From the NCBI GenBank assembly GCA_005502875.1, contig SCMV01000003.1:62001-126000 (forward strand): a DNA stretch of 64,000 bases, read 5' to 3'. The translations under genes and the position numbers were made by a program. Positions 8,100 to 16,454 of this stretch are shown here, in pieces. The notes under the pieces are model-generated. The model had not been told where the DNA came from and did no database searches. It saw nothing but the letters and a program-made list of their open reading frames with translations. The DNA comes from Comamonadaceae bacterium 2PF. Its GTDB lineage: Bacteria > Pseudomonadota > Gammaproteobacteria > Burkholderiales > Burkholderiaceae_C. Position 1 is the first letter of the stretch, and each line of letters begins with the position of its first letter.

Positions 8100-9287
8100 T
8101 CAACCCCGTTTGGACGAGGTCCAGGGCAGCGGCGTCACCTGCGCCGCCATCGCATTGAAGCCGACCACGCAGGGCTCGCCCGGCTGCCAGTTCATCTGCT
8201 CGATGGCCTGGCGCGTGACCAGCCCCCAGATCTGCGCGCCGGCCTTGAGCTCGAGCCGTTCGTCGAACTCGCGCGCAAGCTCCACGCCCACGGCGCCATA
8301 GGTGCCGCTCTGCCCGGCCAGCATCACCTGGGTGATGCGCCCGCGCAGCACGTTGGTGTTGCTGCTGTCGGTGGGCACCTCGCGATGCAGGCTCACGTCG
8401 CGGGCGCGCACCTTCAGGCGCACGCGGGTGCCGACGGGGTGCAGCGTGGCGGGCACGGTCACGCATTGCCCGCAGATGTCGACCTCGCTGATCACCCATT
8501 CGATGTCGTGCCGCGTGACCGCGCCTTCGAGGATGCTGCCGGCGTGAAAGCCCTCCAGGAAAGTTGACAGCGAGACGTCGGACAGCACCTGGGCGATCGG
8601 CCCGGCGCCTGCCATGCGCCCGTCGTGCAGGATGACCACGTCATCGGCCATGCGCACGACCTCTTCCATGCGTGGCGTGGCCATCAGCACCGGCAGGTGG
8701 AAGCGGTGCGCGACCTGGGCGAGCAGCTCCAGCAACTCGGGACGCTCCGGGTCGGGCACGCGACCGAGCGGGTCGTCCATGAGCAGGCCCTGCGGATCGG
8801 CGGCGAGGGCCCGACCGAGCGCGGCGCGCACGCGCTGCGAGGCGTTGAGCTCGTGGGGGCGGCGCTCCATCATGGCGCTGAGGTCGAGCCACTTGACCAG
8901 TGAGGGCACGTCCAGCCCAGCAGCGACCTTCATGCGCGAGCCCTGCGCCCGGGCCCCGTAGGCCAGGTTGCGCTCGATCGTCAGGTGCGGGAAGAGGTGC
9001 GCCTCGGCGTCGAGCCAGCCCAGCCGGCGCTGGTGTGGCGGCAGGTTCAAGCCGCGCCGGGATTCGAACAAGGCGTCGGCACCCAGGGCCACCCGCCCCG
9101 CGATGACCGGGCGCAGGCCCGCCACGCCTTCCAGGATGGCCCGCTGCCCGTTCTCGACCCGACCGACCAGTGCGCTGACGCGACCTGGCAAGGCGCGCAG
9201 CTGTGCCTGCACCTCCATGCCGGGTTGGCGCACGTGCAGGTCAACGCTCAGGCTGCGCGGCAGGCGCGAGGGGCTGTCGCTGCTCAT
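8100..9287 (-). CDS. ModC-like ABC subunit with degenerate nucleotide-binding motifs
   Basis: 395 residues with the order of a ModC ATPase (ABC domain, then TOBE domain from about residue 260), and its start overlaps the end of modB in an ATGA. Every catalytic motif is changed. Walker A reads GRVENGQRA (residues 42-50), with Lys and Thr replaced by Gln and Arg. The Q-loop is WLDAEAHLF with Gln lost, the signature LSGGQ is LNASQ, Walker B is LLMDDP with Glu changed to Asp, and the switch His is gone (ATPRMEE). The overall fold pattern (LFPHLTIERNLAYG, ALGRALAADP) remains. The frame is intact, so this is a preserved pseudo-ATPase rather than obvious decay. Confidence 0.85.
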   Translation of the reverse strand: MSSDSPSRLPRSLSVDLHVRQPGMEVQAQLRALPGRVSALVGRVENGQRAILEGVAGLRPVIAGRVALGADALFESRRGLNLPPHQRRLGWLDAEAHLFPHLTIERNLAYGARAQGSRMKVAAGLDVPSLVKWLDLSAMMERRPHELNASQRVRAALGRALAADPQGLLMDDPLGRVPDPERPELLELLAQVAHRFHLPVLMATPRMEEVVRMADDVVILHDGRMAGAGPIAQVLSDVSLSTFLEGFHAGSILEGAVTRHDIEWVISEVDICGQCVTVPATLHPVGTRVRLKVRARDVSLHREVPTDSSNTNVLRGRITQVMLAGQSGTYGAVGVELAREFDERLELKAGAQIWGLVTRQAIEQMNWQPGEPCVVGFNAMAAQVTPLPWTSSKRG

Positions 9288-10018
9288 GGGCGCTCCTGTC
9301 GCCAGTCCATGCGCGCGCTGCCTTGCCAGCGGTGCTGCCACTGCCAGCGCAGCAACTCGCTGAGCAGGATGGCGATGGCGGCCACACCCAGCGACAGCGC
9401 CGCCACCTCCCAGGCCAAGGCCTTCGGTCGGCCAGGCGAGGCCAGGGCCTGCCACAAAGCGAGGGGCACGGTCGGGTCTTCTGCGCCGGCGGTGCCACCC
9501 GCTTGCCCGGCGGCCAGCACCAGCACGGCCCCGGATTCGCCCCAGGCGGCCGCAAACCCCAGCGCCATCGCCGAACCGATCGCCGGCAGCGTCAGCGGCA
9601 ATGCCACGGTGCGCCAGGCGTGCCAGTCGCTGGCGCCAAGGGTGCGGGCCACGGGCAGCAGCATCGGGTCGTGCGCCTCGAAGACGGGGCGCAGCATGCG
9701 CGCCATCATCGGCACCGTCATGATGCAGGCTGCCAGCACGGCGCCCGTGGGGTACAGGGCCACGGCCCAACCCAGGTCCTGGCGCAGCCAGCGGCCCAAG
9801 GCTCCTTGCTCGCCCAGGCCGGTCGTCAGCCAGAAGCCGATGACGGCCGGCGGCAGGCCCAGTGGCAACAGGATGACGGCGTCGAGCAGCACCTTGCCGC
9901 GCCACCTCACGCGGGCCATCCACCAAGCCAAGGTGATCGACAGGGGGGTGGCGATCAGCAGGGTGATGGCGGCCAGTTGCAGGCTCATCCACATCGCGGA
10001 CAGGGCGGCGTGCGACAT
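9284..10018 (-). CDS. modB: Molybdate/tungstate-type ABC permease
   Basis: 244 residues with about five to six hydrophobic segments. The cytoplasmic EAA loop (EAHDPMLLPVARTLGASDWH) is well conserved for docking an ATPase. Family features AVILLPLGLPPAVIGFWL and GFAAAWGESGAVLVLA match ModB. The stop overlaps the start of the ModC-like gene by four bases (ATGA), and the binding-protein gene lies four bases upstream, so the three genes are one transcript. The permease looks intact, in contrast to its ATPase partner. Confidence 0.88.
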   Translation of the reverse strand: MSHAALSAMWMSLQLAAITLLIATPLSITLAWWMARVRWRGKVLLDAVILLPLGLPPAVIGFWLTTGLGEQGALGRWLRQDLGWAVALYPTGAVLAACIMTVPMMARMLRPVFEAHDPMLLPVARTLGASDWHAWRTVALPLTLPAIGSAMALGFAAAWGESGAVLVLAAGQAGGTAGAEDPTVPLALWQALASPGRPKALAWEVAALSLGVAAIAILLSELLRWQWQHRWQGSARMDWRQERP

Positions 10019-10021
10019 CGA

Positions 10022-10867
10022 TCAGCCTTTTGCGTTCTGCCAGCCGGCCACGCCGCGCAGCGTGCCCCGGGCCAAGGGGCGGTCCAGCCAGTCGACCAGG
10101 AGCTTGCCGCCAGGGTGCTTGCCCCGGAAAGAGCGGGCCACCTCGGCGTGGAGCACCAGGGCCGGGTGCCCCTGGAACCAGACCCGGGTGCCGCGCGCCT
10201 GGCCCTGGCGCAGCCAGGCGGCCTGGGTCACCAGCCGGTAGGCCGGTGCGCCCGGGTTGACCTGTTTGTTGCCCAGGCCCGCAGGCGTCGGCAGCGGTTG
10301 CGCGGAAGCTGGCTGAGCCATCAGCTGTGCGGCCAACTGGGCCAAGGGGGAGTCGAGGCCTTGTGGCGCCGAGGGCTCACCCGGCAAACCGGTGTGCCAG
10401 CTGGCCACCCCGGCCGCCTGGGCCGCCAGAACCTGGGCGATGGCGCGCGCCGGGTCCTTTTCTGAGCGGATGCCAGCGGGGTCGTCTGCAGGGCCGACCA
10501 GCCAGACCTCGGTGCGCGCCAGCTTGCGACGGTCGTGGATGAGGCCTTCTTTTTCCAGGTGGCTGGCGCGGGGGTGGCTCAGGAAGAGGCCGACTTCGGC
10601 CTCGCCCGACTCCAGTCGGTCCAGCACCTGGCGACTGGGCGTGGCGTGCCACTGCGCGGCCCAACCCAGGTCGCGCCGCATCGCCGCCCCCCAGCGAGCG
10701 GTCAGCCCGGTGTCGGCGAGCAGCGGGTCGACCGCGACTTCCGGGCTTTCTGCCCGGGGGCGCAGTGCCCAAGCGGGCTGGCACAGGCTGGCGCAGAGGA
10801 TGCCCGAGGCACCCAGCGTGCGCATCAGCAGGGCGCGGCGGACAGCAGATTCGGTCGTCTCGGGCAT
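10022..10867 (-). CDS. Tungstate/molybdate-type periplasmic binding protein, divergent
   Basis: 281 residues from MPETTES, with a twin-Arg-free signal region ending near CQPAWA. The body resembles TupA-type binding proteins: DTGLTARWGAAMRRDLG, LESGEAEVGLFLSHPRASHLEKEG and WLVGPADDPAGI align with the TupA pattern. The usual Thr/Ser-rich oxyanion motif at the mature N-terminus is replaced by EVAVDPLLAD. The ligand may therefore not be tungstate or molybdate. An in-frame ATG at 10966 would extend the protein across a terminator-like hairpin and is not preferred. First gene of the operon with modB and the ModC-like gene. Confidence 0.75.
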   Translation of the reverse strand: MPETTESAVRRALLMRTLGASGILCASLCQPAWALRPRAESPEVAVDPLLADTGLTARWGAAMRRDLGWAAQWHATPSRQVLDRLESGEAEVGLFLSHPRASHLEKEGLIHDRRKLARTEVWLVGPADDPAGIRSEKDPARAIAQVLAAQAAGVASWHTGLPGEPSAPQGLDSPLAQLAAQLMAQPASAQPLPTPAGLGNKQVNPGAPAYRLVTQAAWLRQGQARGTRVWFQGHPALVLHAEVARSFRGKHPGGKLLVDWLDRPLARGTLRGVAGWQNAKG

Positions 10868-11215
10868 GGTGAAGGGTGAAAAAACGCAGGCAGAAGTGTG
10901 CCTGCAGCCAGCGACAGGCCTCGTCATGGCTGTCCCGCAGTTGTCCTCAGTTGTATCAGCATCCAAAAAAAGGGCGTTTCCGTGACGCTTTGCCGCCCTC
11001 GCCCTGGGGGCACCCCTGGACGCCCCACGGACGAGGGGGCAGGCGCGAATCGGTCCGATCGTCTAAACTACGAGGTTCCCGCCGAGCGCCTTCGGGCGTC
11101 CTCAGGACACAGCCGACGGGGTGTCGAGAGCGTTGCCGTGACCGGGCCCGAGCTGGCCAAGCCAGGTTGCCGCAGCGCTGTCGAGACCTCGTTTTTTACT
11201 TTCTGGAGCCTTGTC
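10868..11215. promoter_or_regulatory. Divergent intergenic region between the ABC importer operon and pckG
   Basis: This 348-base gap must hold the promoters of the leftward importer operon and rightward pckG. On the left it contains a hairpin with a T-run (10879-10905). Near 11060-11080 a TAAACT-like -10 element may serve pckG, leaving a leader of roughly 150 bases. I see no gene inside it. Confidence 0.5.
10879..10905 (-). terminator. Terminator-like hairpin in the leader of the ABC importer operon (possible attenuator)
   Basis: On the minus strand a 7-bp stem GCAGGCA/TGCCTGC with a 6-base loop is followed by G and six T residues, ending about 12 bases before the ATG at 10867. No gene lies upstream on this strand that it could terminate, so it may attenuate the operon. 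No known metal or cofactor riboswitch was recognised upstream. Confidence 0.5.
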
Positions 11216-13075
11216 ATGTCGAACGTTGCTGCTCAGGTCAATGCACCTGCCTACGTCAAAAACACCAAGCTGATTGCCTGGGTGGCCGAGATGGCCGCCC
11301 TGCTGCAACCCAAGGACGTCGTCTGGTGCGACGGCACCACCGAAGAGTACGACCGCCTGTGCGCCCAGCTCGTGGCCGCCGGCTCGTTCAAGAAGCTCAA
11401 CCCCGAGCTGCGCCCCAACTCCTACCTGGCCTGGACCCACCCGTCCGACGTGGCCCGCGTCGAAGACCGCACCTTCATCTGCTCCGAACGCAAGGAAGAT
11501 GCCGGCCCCACCAACAACTGGTGCGAGCCCGCTGAAATGCGCGCCAAGCTGCAAACCGGTGAAAACGCCCTGTTCAAGGGCGCCATGGCTGGCCGCACGA
11601 TGTACGTCGTGCCCTTCTCGATGGGCCCCCTGGGTTCGGACATCGCCCACATCGGCGTCGAGCTGTCCGACAGCGCCTACGTGGCCGTCAACATGAAGCT
11701 CATGACCCGCATGGGCCGTGGCGTGATCGACGTGCTGGGCGCCGATGGCGAATTCGTGCCTTGCGTGCACACGGTTGGCGCCCCCCTGGCCGAAGGTCAG
11801 AAGGACGTGGCCTGGCCTTGCAACCCCGACACCAAGTACATCGTCCACTACCCCGCCACGCGCGAGATCTGGTCCTACGGTTCGGGCTACGGCGGCAACG
11901 CGCTGCTGGGCAAGAAGTGCTTCGCCCTGCGCATCGCCTCGACCATGGGCCGCGACCAGGGCTGGCTGGCCGAGCACATGCTGCTGCTGGGCGTGACCAA
12001 CCCCGAAGGCAAGAAGTACCACGTCGCTGCCGCCTTCCCCTCGGCCTGCGGCAAGACCAACTTCTCCATGCTGATCCCGCCCGAGGGCTACAACGGCTGG
12101 AAGGTCACCACCATCGGTGACGACATCGCCTGGATCAAGCCCGCTGCCGACGGCAAGCTCTACGCCATCAACCCCGAAGCCGGTTACTTCGGCGTGGCCC
12201 CGGGCACCAACACCCTGACCAACTTCAACTGCATGAAGTCGCTCGACCGCGACGTGATCTTCACGAACGTGGCCCTGACCGATGACGGCGACGTGTGGTG
12301 GGAGTCGATGACCGACGAGGCCCCGGCTCACCTGATCGACTGGCAAGGCAACGACTGGACCCCGGCCATCGGCAAGGAAAAGGGCGTCAAGGCCGCTCAC
12401 CCGAACGCCCGCTTCACCGTGGCCGCCACCAACAACCCGGTGCTCGACCCCGAGTGGGACAATCCCGCTGGCGTGCCCATCGATGCCTTCATCTTCGGCG
12501 GCCGCCGCTCGACCACCGTGCCCCTGGTGACCGAAGCTCGCGACTGGACCGAAGGCGTGTACATGGCCGCCACCATGGGCTCTGAAACCACCGCTGCCGC
12601 CTTCGGTCAGCAAGGCGTGGTGCGCCGCGACCCGTTCGCCATGCTGCCCTTCATGGGCTACAACATGAGCGACTACTTCCAGCACTGGCTGGACCTGGGC
12701 GCCAAGCTGCAGGCCTCGGGCGCCAAGCTGCCCCAGATCTACTGCGTGAACTGGTTCCGCAAGGGCGCCGATGGCAAGTTCGTGTGGCCTGGCTACAGCG
12801 AAAACATGCGCGTGCTGGAGTGGATGCTGGGCCGACTGCAAGGCAAGGCCGGTGGCGTGGAAAACGCCTTTGGCGTGAGCCCCACCTACGAAGACATCAA
12901 CTGGAATGGCCTGAACTTCACCAAGGAGCAGTTCCAGTCGGTGATCGGTGTGGACAAGGCTTCCTGGCAGCAAGAGCTCAAGCTGCACGACGAGCTGTTC
13001 ACCCAGCTGTCGCACAACCTGCCCGCCGCCATGCCCGCCACCAAGGCCAAGCTGGAGCAACGCCTGGCTGCCTGA
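11216..13075 (+). CDS. pckG: Phosphoenolpyruvate carboxykinase (GTP)
   Basis: 619 residues, full length for the GTP-dependent enzyme (EC 4.1.1.32), which interconverts oxaloacetate and PEP at the start of gluconeogenesis. Visible motifs include the kinase-1 loop [13 protein letters not shown], the Mn-binding region, FIFGGRRS with the guanine/phosphate-binding arginines, and the C-terminal [15 protein letters not shown]. The start [16 protein letters not shown] is preceded by TTTCTGGAGCC, a usable ribosome site. It is monocistronic, bounded by the divergent importer operon and a strong terminator. Confidence 0.97.
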   Translation: MSNVAAQVNAPAYVKNTKLIAWVAEMAALLQPKDVVWCDGTTEEYDRLCAQLVAAGSFKKLNPELRPNSYLAWTHPSDVARVEDRTFICSERKEDAGPTNNWCEPAEMRAKLQTGENALFKGAMAGRTMYVVPFSMGPLGSDIAHIGVELSDSAYVAVNMKLMTRMGRGVIDVLGADGEFVPCVHTVGAPLAEGQKDVAWPCNPDTKYIVHYPATREIWSYGSGYGGNALLGKKCFALRIASTMGRDQGWLAEHMLLLGVTNPEGKKYHVAAAFPSACGKTNFSMLIPPEGYNGWKVTTIGDDIAWIKPAADGKLYAINPEAGYFGVAPGTNTLTNFNCMKSLDRDVIFTNVALTDDGDVWWESMTDEAPAHLIDWQGNDWTPAIGKEKGVKAAHPNARFTVAATNNPVLDPEWDNPAGVPIDAFIFGGRRSTTVPLVTEARDWTEGVYMAATMGSETTAAAFGQQGVVRRDPFAMLPFMGYNMSDYFQHWLDLGAKLQASGAKLPQIYCVNWFRKGADGKFVWPGYSENMRVLEWMLGRLQGKAGGVENAFGVSPTYEDINWNGLNFTKEQFQSVIGVDKASWQQELKLHDELFTQLSHNLPAAMPATKAKLEQRLAA

Positions 13076-13139
13076 TGGGGCTGTTCGGGCCCGATCGGCC
13101 CTCGGCTGCGGGTTCGCCCCCGCGCCGATCTGGCACCCA

Positions 13140-13161
13140 CCCCGCTTCGGCGGGGTTTTTT
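13140..13161 (+). terminator. Rho-independent terminator after pckG
   Basis: CCCCGC stem, TTCG tetraloop and GCGGGG return strand, followed by six T residues, 65 bases after the pckG stop. Confidence 0.9.
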
Positions 13162-13305
13162 GTGTCCGAAGCGGCGTGGCCGGGTCCCTTTTCCCCCAAG
13201 CAAGGGGTGGGGCGCTCGACCAGACGGTGTGAGAATTTGTCACGTTTACCCAGCATTTGTGTTGGGTGTTCATTTGTTCGGGGGAGCTCCCCCCAGGGAG
13301 TCAAC

Positions 13306-13833
13306 ATGTTCGTCCGCAACCTCATCGCCGCATCCGCTTTCGTGATGGCCTCCGTCTCGGCCCACGCTGCGGTTTTTGGCCCCTTCTCCAACCTGGGCGT
13401 CGTCGGCGCCGAGGCCGTGTCCTTCGGCGGCTTCAGCCGCTTCGAAGAAGCCACCCCGTTTGAAATCTCCTACGACTTCAGCCTGTCTGCCGCTTCCGGC
13501 CTGACGGGTTTCATCGGCCAGGCTGGCACCGACTTCGAACTGATCGAAGCCACCACCACCGAGTTCACCCTGACGCCCATCACCCTGGAAAACATCCTGG
13601 TTGACGGCGTGGCTGCCACCGCTTTCGTGGCCCAGGGCGGCGGCTTTGCTTTCTCCTTCGCTGGCCTGAGCAGCGGTGACCACACCCTGACGGTGCGCGG
13701 TGTTGGCGTGCCCGAGTACGGCGCCTTCGTCGGCAACGTCACCGCCGCCATCCCCGAGCCCACCACCTACGCCCTGCTGCTGGCTGGCCTGGGTGTGGTC
13801 GGTGCCGTGGCTTCGCGTCGTCGCGCTGCCTGA
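13306..13833 (+). CDS. PEP-CTERM sorting-domain surface protein
   Basis: 175 residues. A Sec signal peptide (about residues 1-21, ending SAHA) precedes a beta-rich body with no cysteine. The C-terminus is the exosortase sorting signal: the PEP motif (IPEPTTYALL), a hydrophobic helix and a terminal RRR cluster. Such proteins are processed by exosortase and exported to the outer surface or matrix. The ATG at 13306 has GGGAG about 8 bases upstream. It stands alone between two terminators. Its specific role is unknown. Confidence 0.88.
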   Translation: MFVRNLIAASAFVMASVSAHAAVFGPFSNLGVVGAEAVSFGGFSRFEEATPFEISYDFSLSAASGLTGFIGQAGTDFELIEATTTEFTLTPITLENILVDGVAATAFVAQGGGFAFSFAGLSSGDHTLTVRGVGVPEYGAFVGNVTAAIPEPTTYALLLAGLGVVGAVASRRRAA

Positions 13834-13879
13834 TCGGCTGCTGATCCTGTTGCTGCGCTGTCAAGGCGCGGTAAAAAGC

Positions 13880-13904
13880 AAAGGGCTCCTTCGGGAGCCC
13901 TTTT
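13880..13904. terminator. Bidirectional terminator between convergent genes
   Basis: GGGCTCC (13883-13889), TTCG loop and GGAGCCC (13894-13900), flanked by an A-run on the left and TTTT on the right. It can stop the PEP-CTERM gene on the plus strand and the hydrolase gene on the minus strand. Confidence 0.85.
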
Positions 13905-13999
13905 GCATTGTGGGGTGTGTGTCGCCTGGATGAGCGGTTGCAGGGGCCATGCTCGAGGGCGGCACGCGGCCGCCCCCTGTGGCCTGGCTCAACGCAACA

Positions 14000-15262
14000 T
14001 CAAGGCAGCAGCGGCGCGATCAGGTCGGCGAACCAGTCGCTGATCAGCACGCGCTGGCTGGTGGGGTTCTTCTCGAAGGCGCGGATCGGCGTGCCCTTGC
14101 CGTCGATCAGGTTGTCGACGAAGCGGCCCACGTCCTTGAGCCCGGTCTCGACGATGCTGGTGCCGCCGAAGGTCACGATGGTCAGGCAGTGCGAGCCGTT
14201 GAGTTCGCGCTTGTTGGGGATGTAGTAGCCGATGTTGGGCTGCGTCTCCATCTGTGCGATCCAGGGCGTGATCTCCTGGCGCCACTTCTGGTTGAGCAGC
14301 TTCAGGCGCGTCTCGTTGTCCGGCGCGTTGGCGATCTCGGGGTAGAACTTCTGGTACGAGAAGGCCGAGAAGTTGGTGTCTTCCTGGAAGTTGGCGTAGC
14401 CGATGCGGTCGTTGGGGAAGATCTTGCCCAGGCCAGCGGTGATGCTGCCCAGGTTGTCGGCGCTGCCGGCGCCCGGGTACTTGGTGATCAGCTCGGTGAC
14501 CAGGCCGTTGGCGCCATCGAGGCCCCAGACGGTGCGGATCTTGTTGTGAAGCAGCACCGATGGCGCTTGCTCGGGTGTGGCGTTGCGCGGCACGTTGAAC
14601 AGCGGGCCCGAGTCGGCCAGCAGGGACATCTGCTTGGGTTTGAGCGCCTCGCGGAAGGCGGGGTACAGGGCCGCCGAGCCCACGCCGCCAGCCGAGAAGC
14701 CGGTCAAGAAGAGCTTTTCAGGCTGCTTGAGGTTCTTGGCCATCCAGGCGGCCACCGCCTTGGCGTTGACCATGCCGCGGTGGTGGTAGGCCATGGGGTT
14801 GGCCGGGTCCACGTTGTCGTAGACGGCGACCTTGTTGCCGGTGTGCACGTCGCCCGTGCAGTAGGTCAGGTAGACGATGTTCCAGCTCTGCGTCTGCACC
14901 GACTGCAGCGGGTGCAGGCGCATGGTGAAGGGCGTGACGAGACCGAGGTGGGCCTGGCGGTTCCAGTCAGTCATGTAGTTCGCCGGGATGCCATCGGGGT
15001 TGACGGCGTCGAGCAGGGTGCCACCTTTGCAGGCGCCCTGGTCCCAGCAGGCGCCACCGCCTTCGAACATCACCACGGTCTTGCTGGTGAAGGGCGTGCG
15101 GTTGACGAAGAAGCGGTAGGGGGTGCCGTTGCCGCAGGTGGCGCCGCTGGAGGCGGGCAGCTCGACGGTTTCCCATTGCAGGTAGCCAGCGTGCGCGGCG
15201 GCGCACACCAGGCTGGCGGCGGTGGCCTGGACGGCCACCTTCAGGACGGAGCGCAAGGACAT
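14000..15262 (-). CDS. Pectinacetylesterase/NOTUM-family hydrolase, secreted
   Basis: 420 residues. A signal peptide ends near CAAAHA (residue 24). An oxyanion-hole segment MFEGGGACWD and the nucleophile elbow GFSAGGVGS are typical of the pectinacetylesterase/NOTUM alpha/beta hydrolases, and a His near the C-terminus (GSHCLTIVTFGG) fits the catalytic triad. Several cysteine pairs (CGNG, CWDQGAC) suggest disulfides. The start at 15262 has a strong AAGGAG ribosome site. The substrate may be an acetylated polysaccharide or another ester. Upstream on the same strand lies a PEP-CTERM gene. Confidence 0.85.
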   Translation of the reverse strand: MSLRSVLKVAVQATAASLVCAAAHAGYLQWETVELPASSGATCGNGTPYRFFVNRTPFTSKTVVMFEGGGACWDQGACKGGTLLDAVNPDGIPANYMTDWNRQAHLGLVTPFTMRLHPLQSVQTQSWNIVYLTYCTGDVHTGNKVAVYDNVDPANPMAYHHRGMVNAKAVAAWMAKNLKQPEKLFLTGFSAGGVGSAALYPAFREALKPKQMSLLADSGPLFNVPRNATPEQAPSVLLHNKIRTVWGLDGANGLVTELITKYPGAGSADNLGSITAGLGKIFPNDRIGYANFQEDTNFSAFSYQKFYPEIANAPDNETRLKLLNQKWRQEITPWIAQMETQPNIGYYIPNKRELNGSHCLTIVTFGGTSIVETGLKDVGRFVDNLIDGKGTPIRAFEKNPTSQRVLISDWFADLIAPLLP

Positions 15263-15443
15263 GGGGTTCTCCTTCTCACGAGGTTGTTCTGTGAGAAAGA
15301 GTTTCCGTAACGCTGTTTTTTTGCGCTTGCGCGTTAACCAGCGGATGCAGGCGTTCGAGGGGGGCAAACGCCTTGGCTTTTGTCGGCTGCCCGACGGTTG
15401 TCGCCTTGTGTGGATCGGGTAAGCCCTTCCGCACCCGATGGGG

Positions 15444-16307
15444 TTAACCCACTTTGGCTTGGCGCTGGCGCGCTGCCACGAGGGCCACGCCGAGGCCCGC
15501 CAGCATCAGCGCGATGGAGGTGGGTTCGGGCACGTCGCTCACGCTGCTGCCCAGGTTTGCATAGGCCGTCGCATTCAGGAAAAACGTGTGCTCTTGTCTG
15601 TCGGCCGTGAGGTTGCTCATGAGGAGATCGAACGAGCCGCTTCGCGAGCCTTCTGGCGAGGCCTGGTCCGAATTGGTGGAGTCTTCAACAGCTTGACTCC
15701 ACGTGTCGCTCACCATCGCCAGCAAAAAGTAGGTCGAGGCGGATCCGTACGTTTGCGGGTCTTGTGTCAGAAAACGGGAGCCGAGTTCGTACTGTCCCGT
15801 GACTCGCACAGCGGTGTTCGGCGTCACCATGTAGGAGATAAAGGGCAGCGAGTCGTATGCGCTGGCCTCCAGACTGGCTCGCACCCCATTCGTTTGCTCC
15901 CCAACGGTCACGGTGTCCAGCATGGTCGAGGCGCTCACGGTGATGGACGAGGGCGTCATCACCACCGAGCTTTGCCCCGCTGGATTGCTCACCCCCGCTT
16001 GGACGGGCGCAAACCAATGGCTGCCGTCGCTCAATGCTGACTGGACGTCGGACGATGCGATGGCGTCGGGCTCGAGCGAGTTCCACTTGCCGGCCCCTGC
16101 GGATGCCGTCCAGTGCTTGGTCATGGACCCCCCGTCGACGTATTGGAGCGAGGGGGCGATGCCGTCGGCCAGGTCGAGGTCGATCAGCTCGAACGTCAGC
16201 CCGGTGACCGAGATGGAGGCCGATGCCTCCATCGGGGCAGCGTGGGCGGTGGCGCAAAGGGCGCAGGCGGTCAGCGAGGCCGCGAGGGCGGTGATGGTGC
16301 GTGTCAT
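15444..16307 (-). CDS. PEP-CTERM sorting-domain protein
   Basis: 287 residues. The signal peptide ends near ATAHA (residue 23). A long beta-rich, Ser/Thr-rich body is followed by the exosortase signal VPEPTSIALMLAGLG plus a hydrophobic stretch and a basic tail. It shares only the sorting signal with the protein at 13306. An in-frame ATG 57 bases upstream exists, but MTRTITALAASL gives a better signal peptide. It lies 181 bases upstream of the pectinacetylesterase gene on the same strand. Confidence 0.87.
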   Translation of the reverse strand: MTRTITALAASLTACALCATAHAAPMEASASISVTGLTFELIDLDLADGIAPSLQYVDGGSMTKHWTASAGAGKWNSLEPDAIASSDVQSALSDGSHWFAPVQAGVSNPAGQSSVVMTPSSITVSASTMLDTVTVGEQTNGVRASLEASAYDSLPFISYMVTPNTAVRVTGQYELGSRFLTQDPQTYGSASTYFLLAMVSDTWSQAVEDSTNSDQASPEGSRSGSFDLLMSNLTADRQEHTFFLNATAYANLGSSVSDVPEPTSIALMLAGLGVALVAARQRQAKVG

Positions 16308-16454
16308 GGTGGCTTCCCTGTTGGATGTAGCGGGCATCGTCCTCATGAAAAAGGAGGCCCGCATTCCGGTTGAGGATGCCGCATGGCAGTGGTGTCGTCA
16401 CCCCGTGCTTGAAGGGGGGTGTTTCTCCTTGGTCCTTTCTGTCGATTGGCGCCC

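Noticed and set aside
9288-9992. Continuous open frame upstream of the ModC-like start, which might suggest a permease-ATPase fusion
   Set aside because: The stretch is a shadow of modB in another frame. The ATGA overlap and the modB motifs fix the boundary.
10868-10966. Upstream ATG extending the importer binding protein by 33 residues
   Set aside because: The extension would run through the terminator-like hairpin and push the signal peptide away from the N-terminus.
11102-13273. 723-codon open frame opposite pckG
   Set aside because: It runs through the promoter, gene and terminator of pckG and shows no domain.
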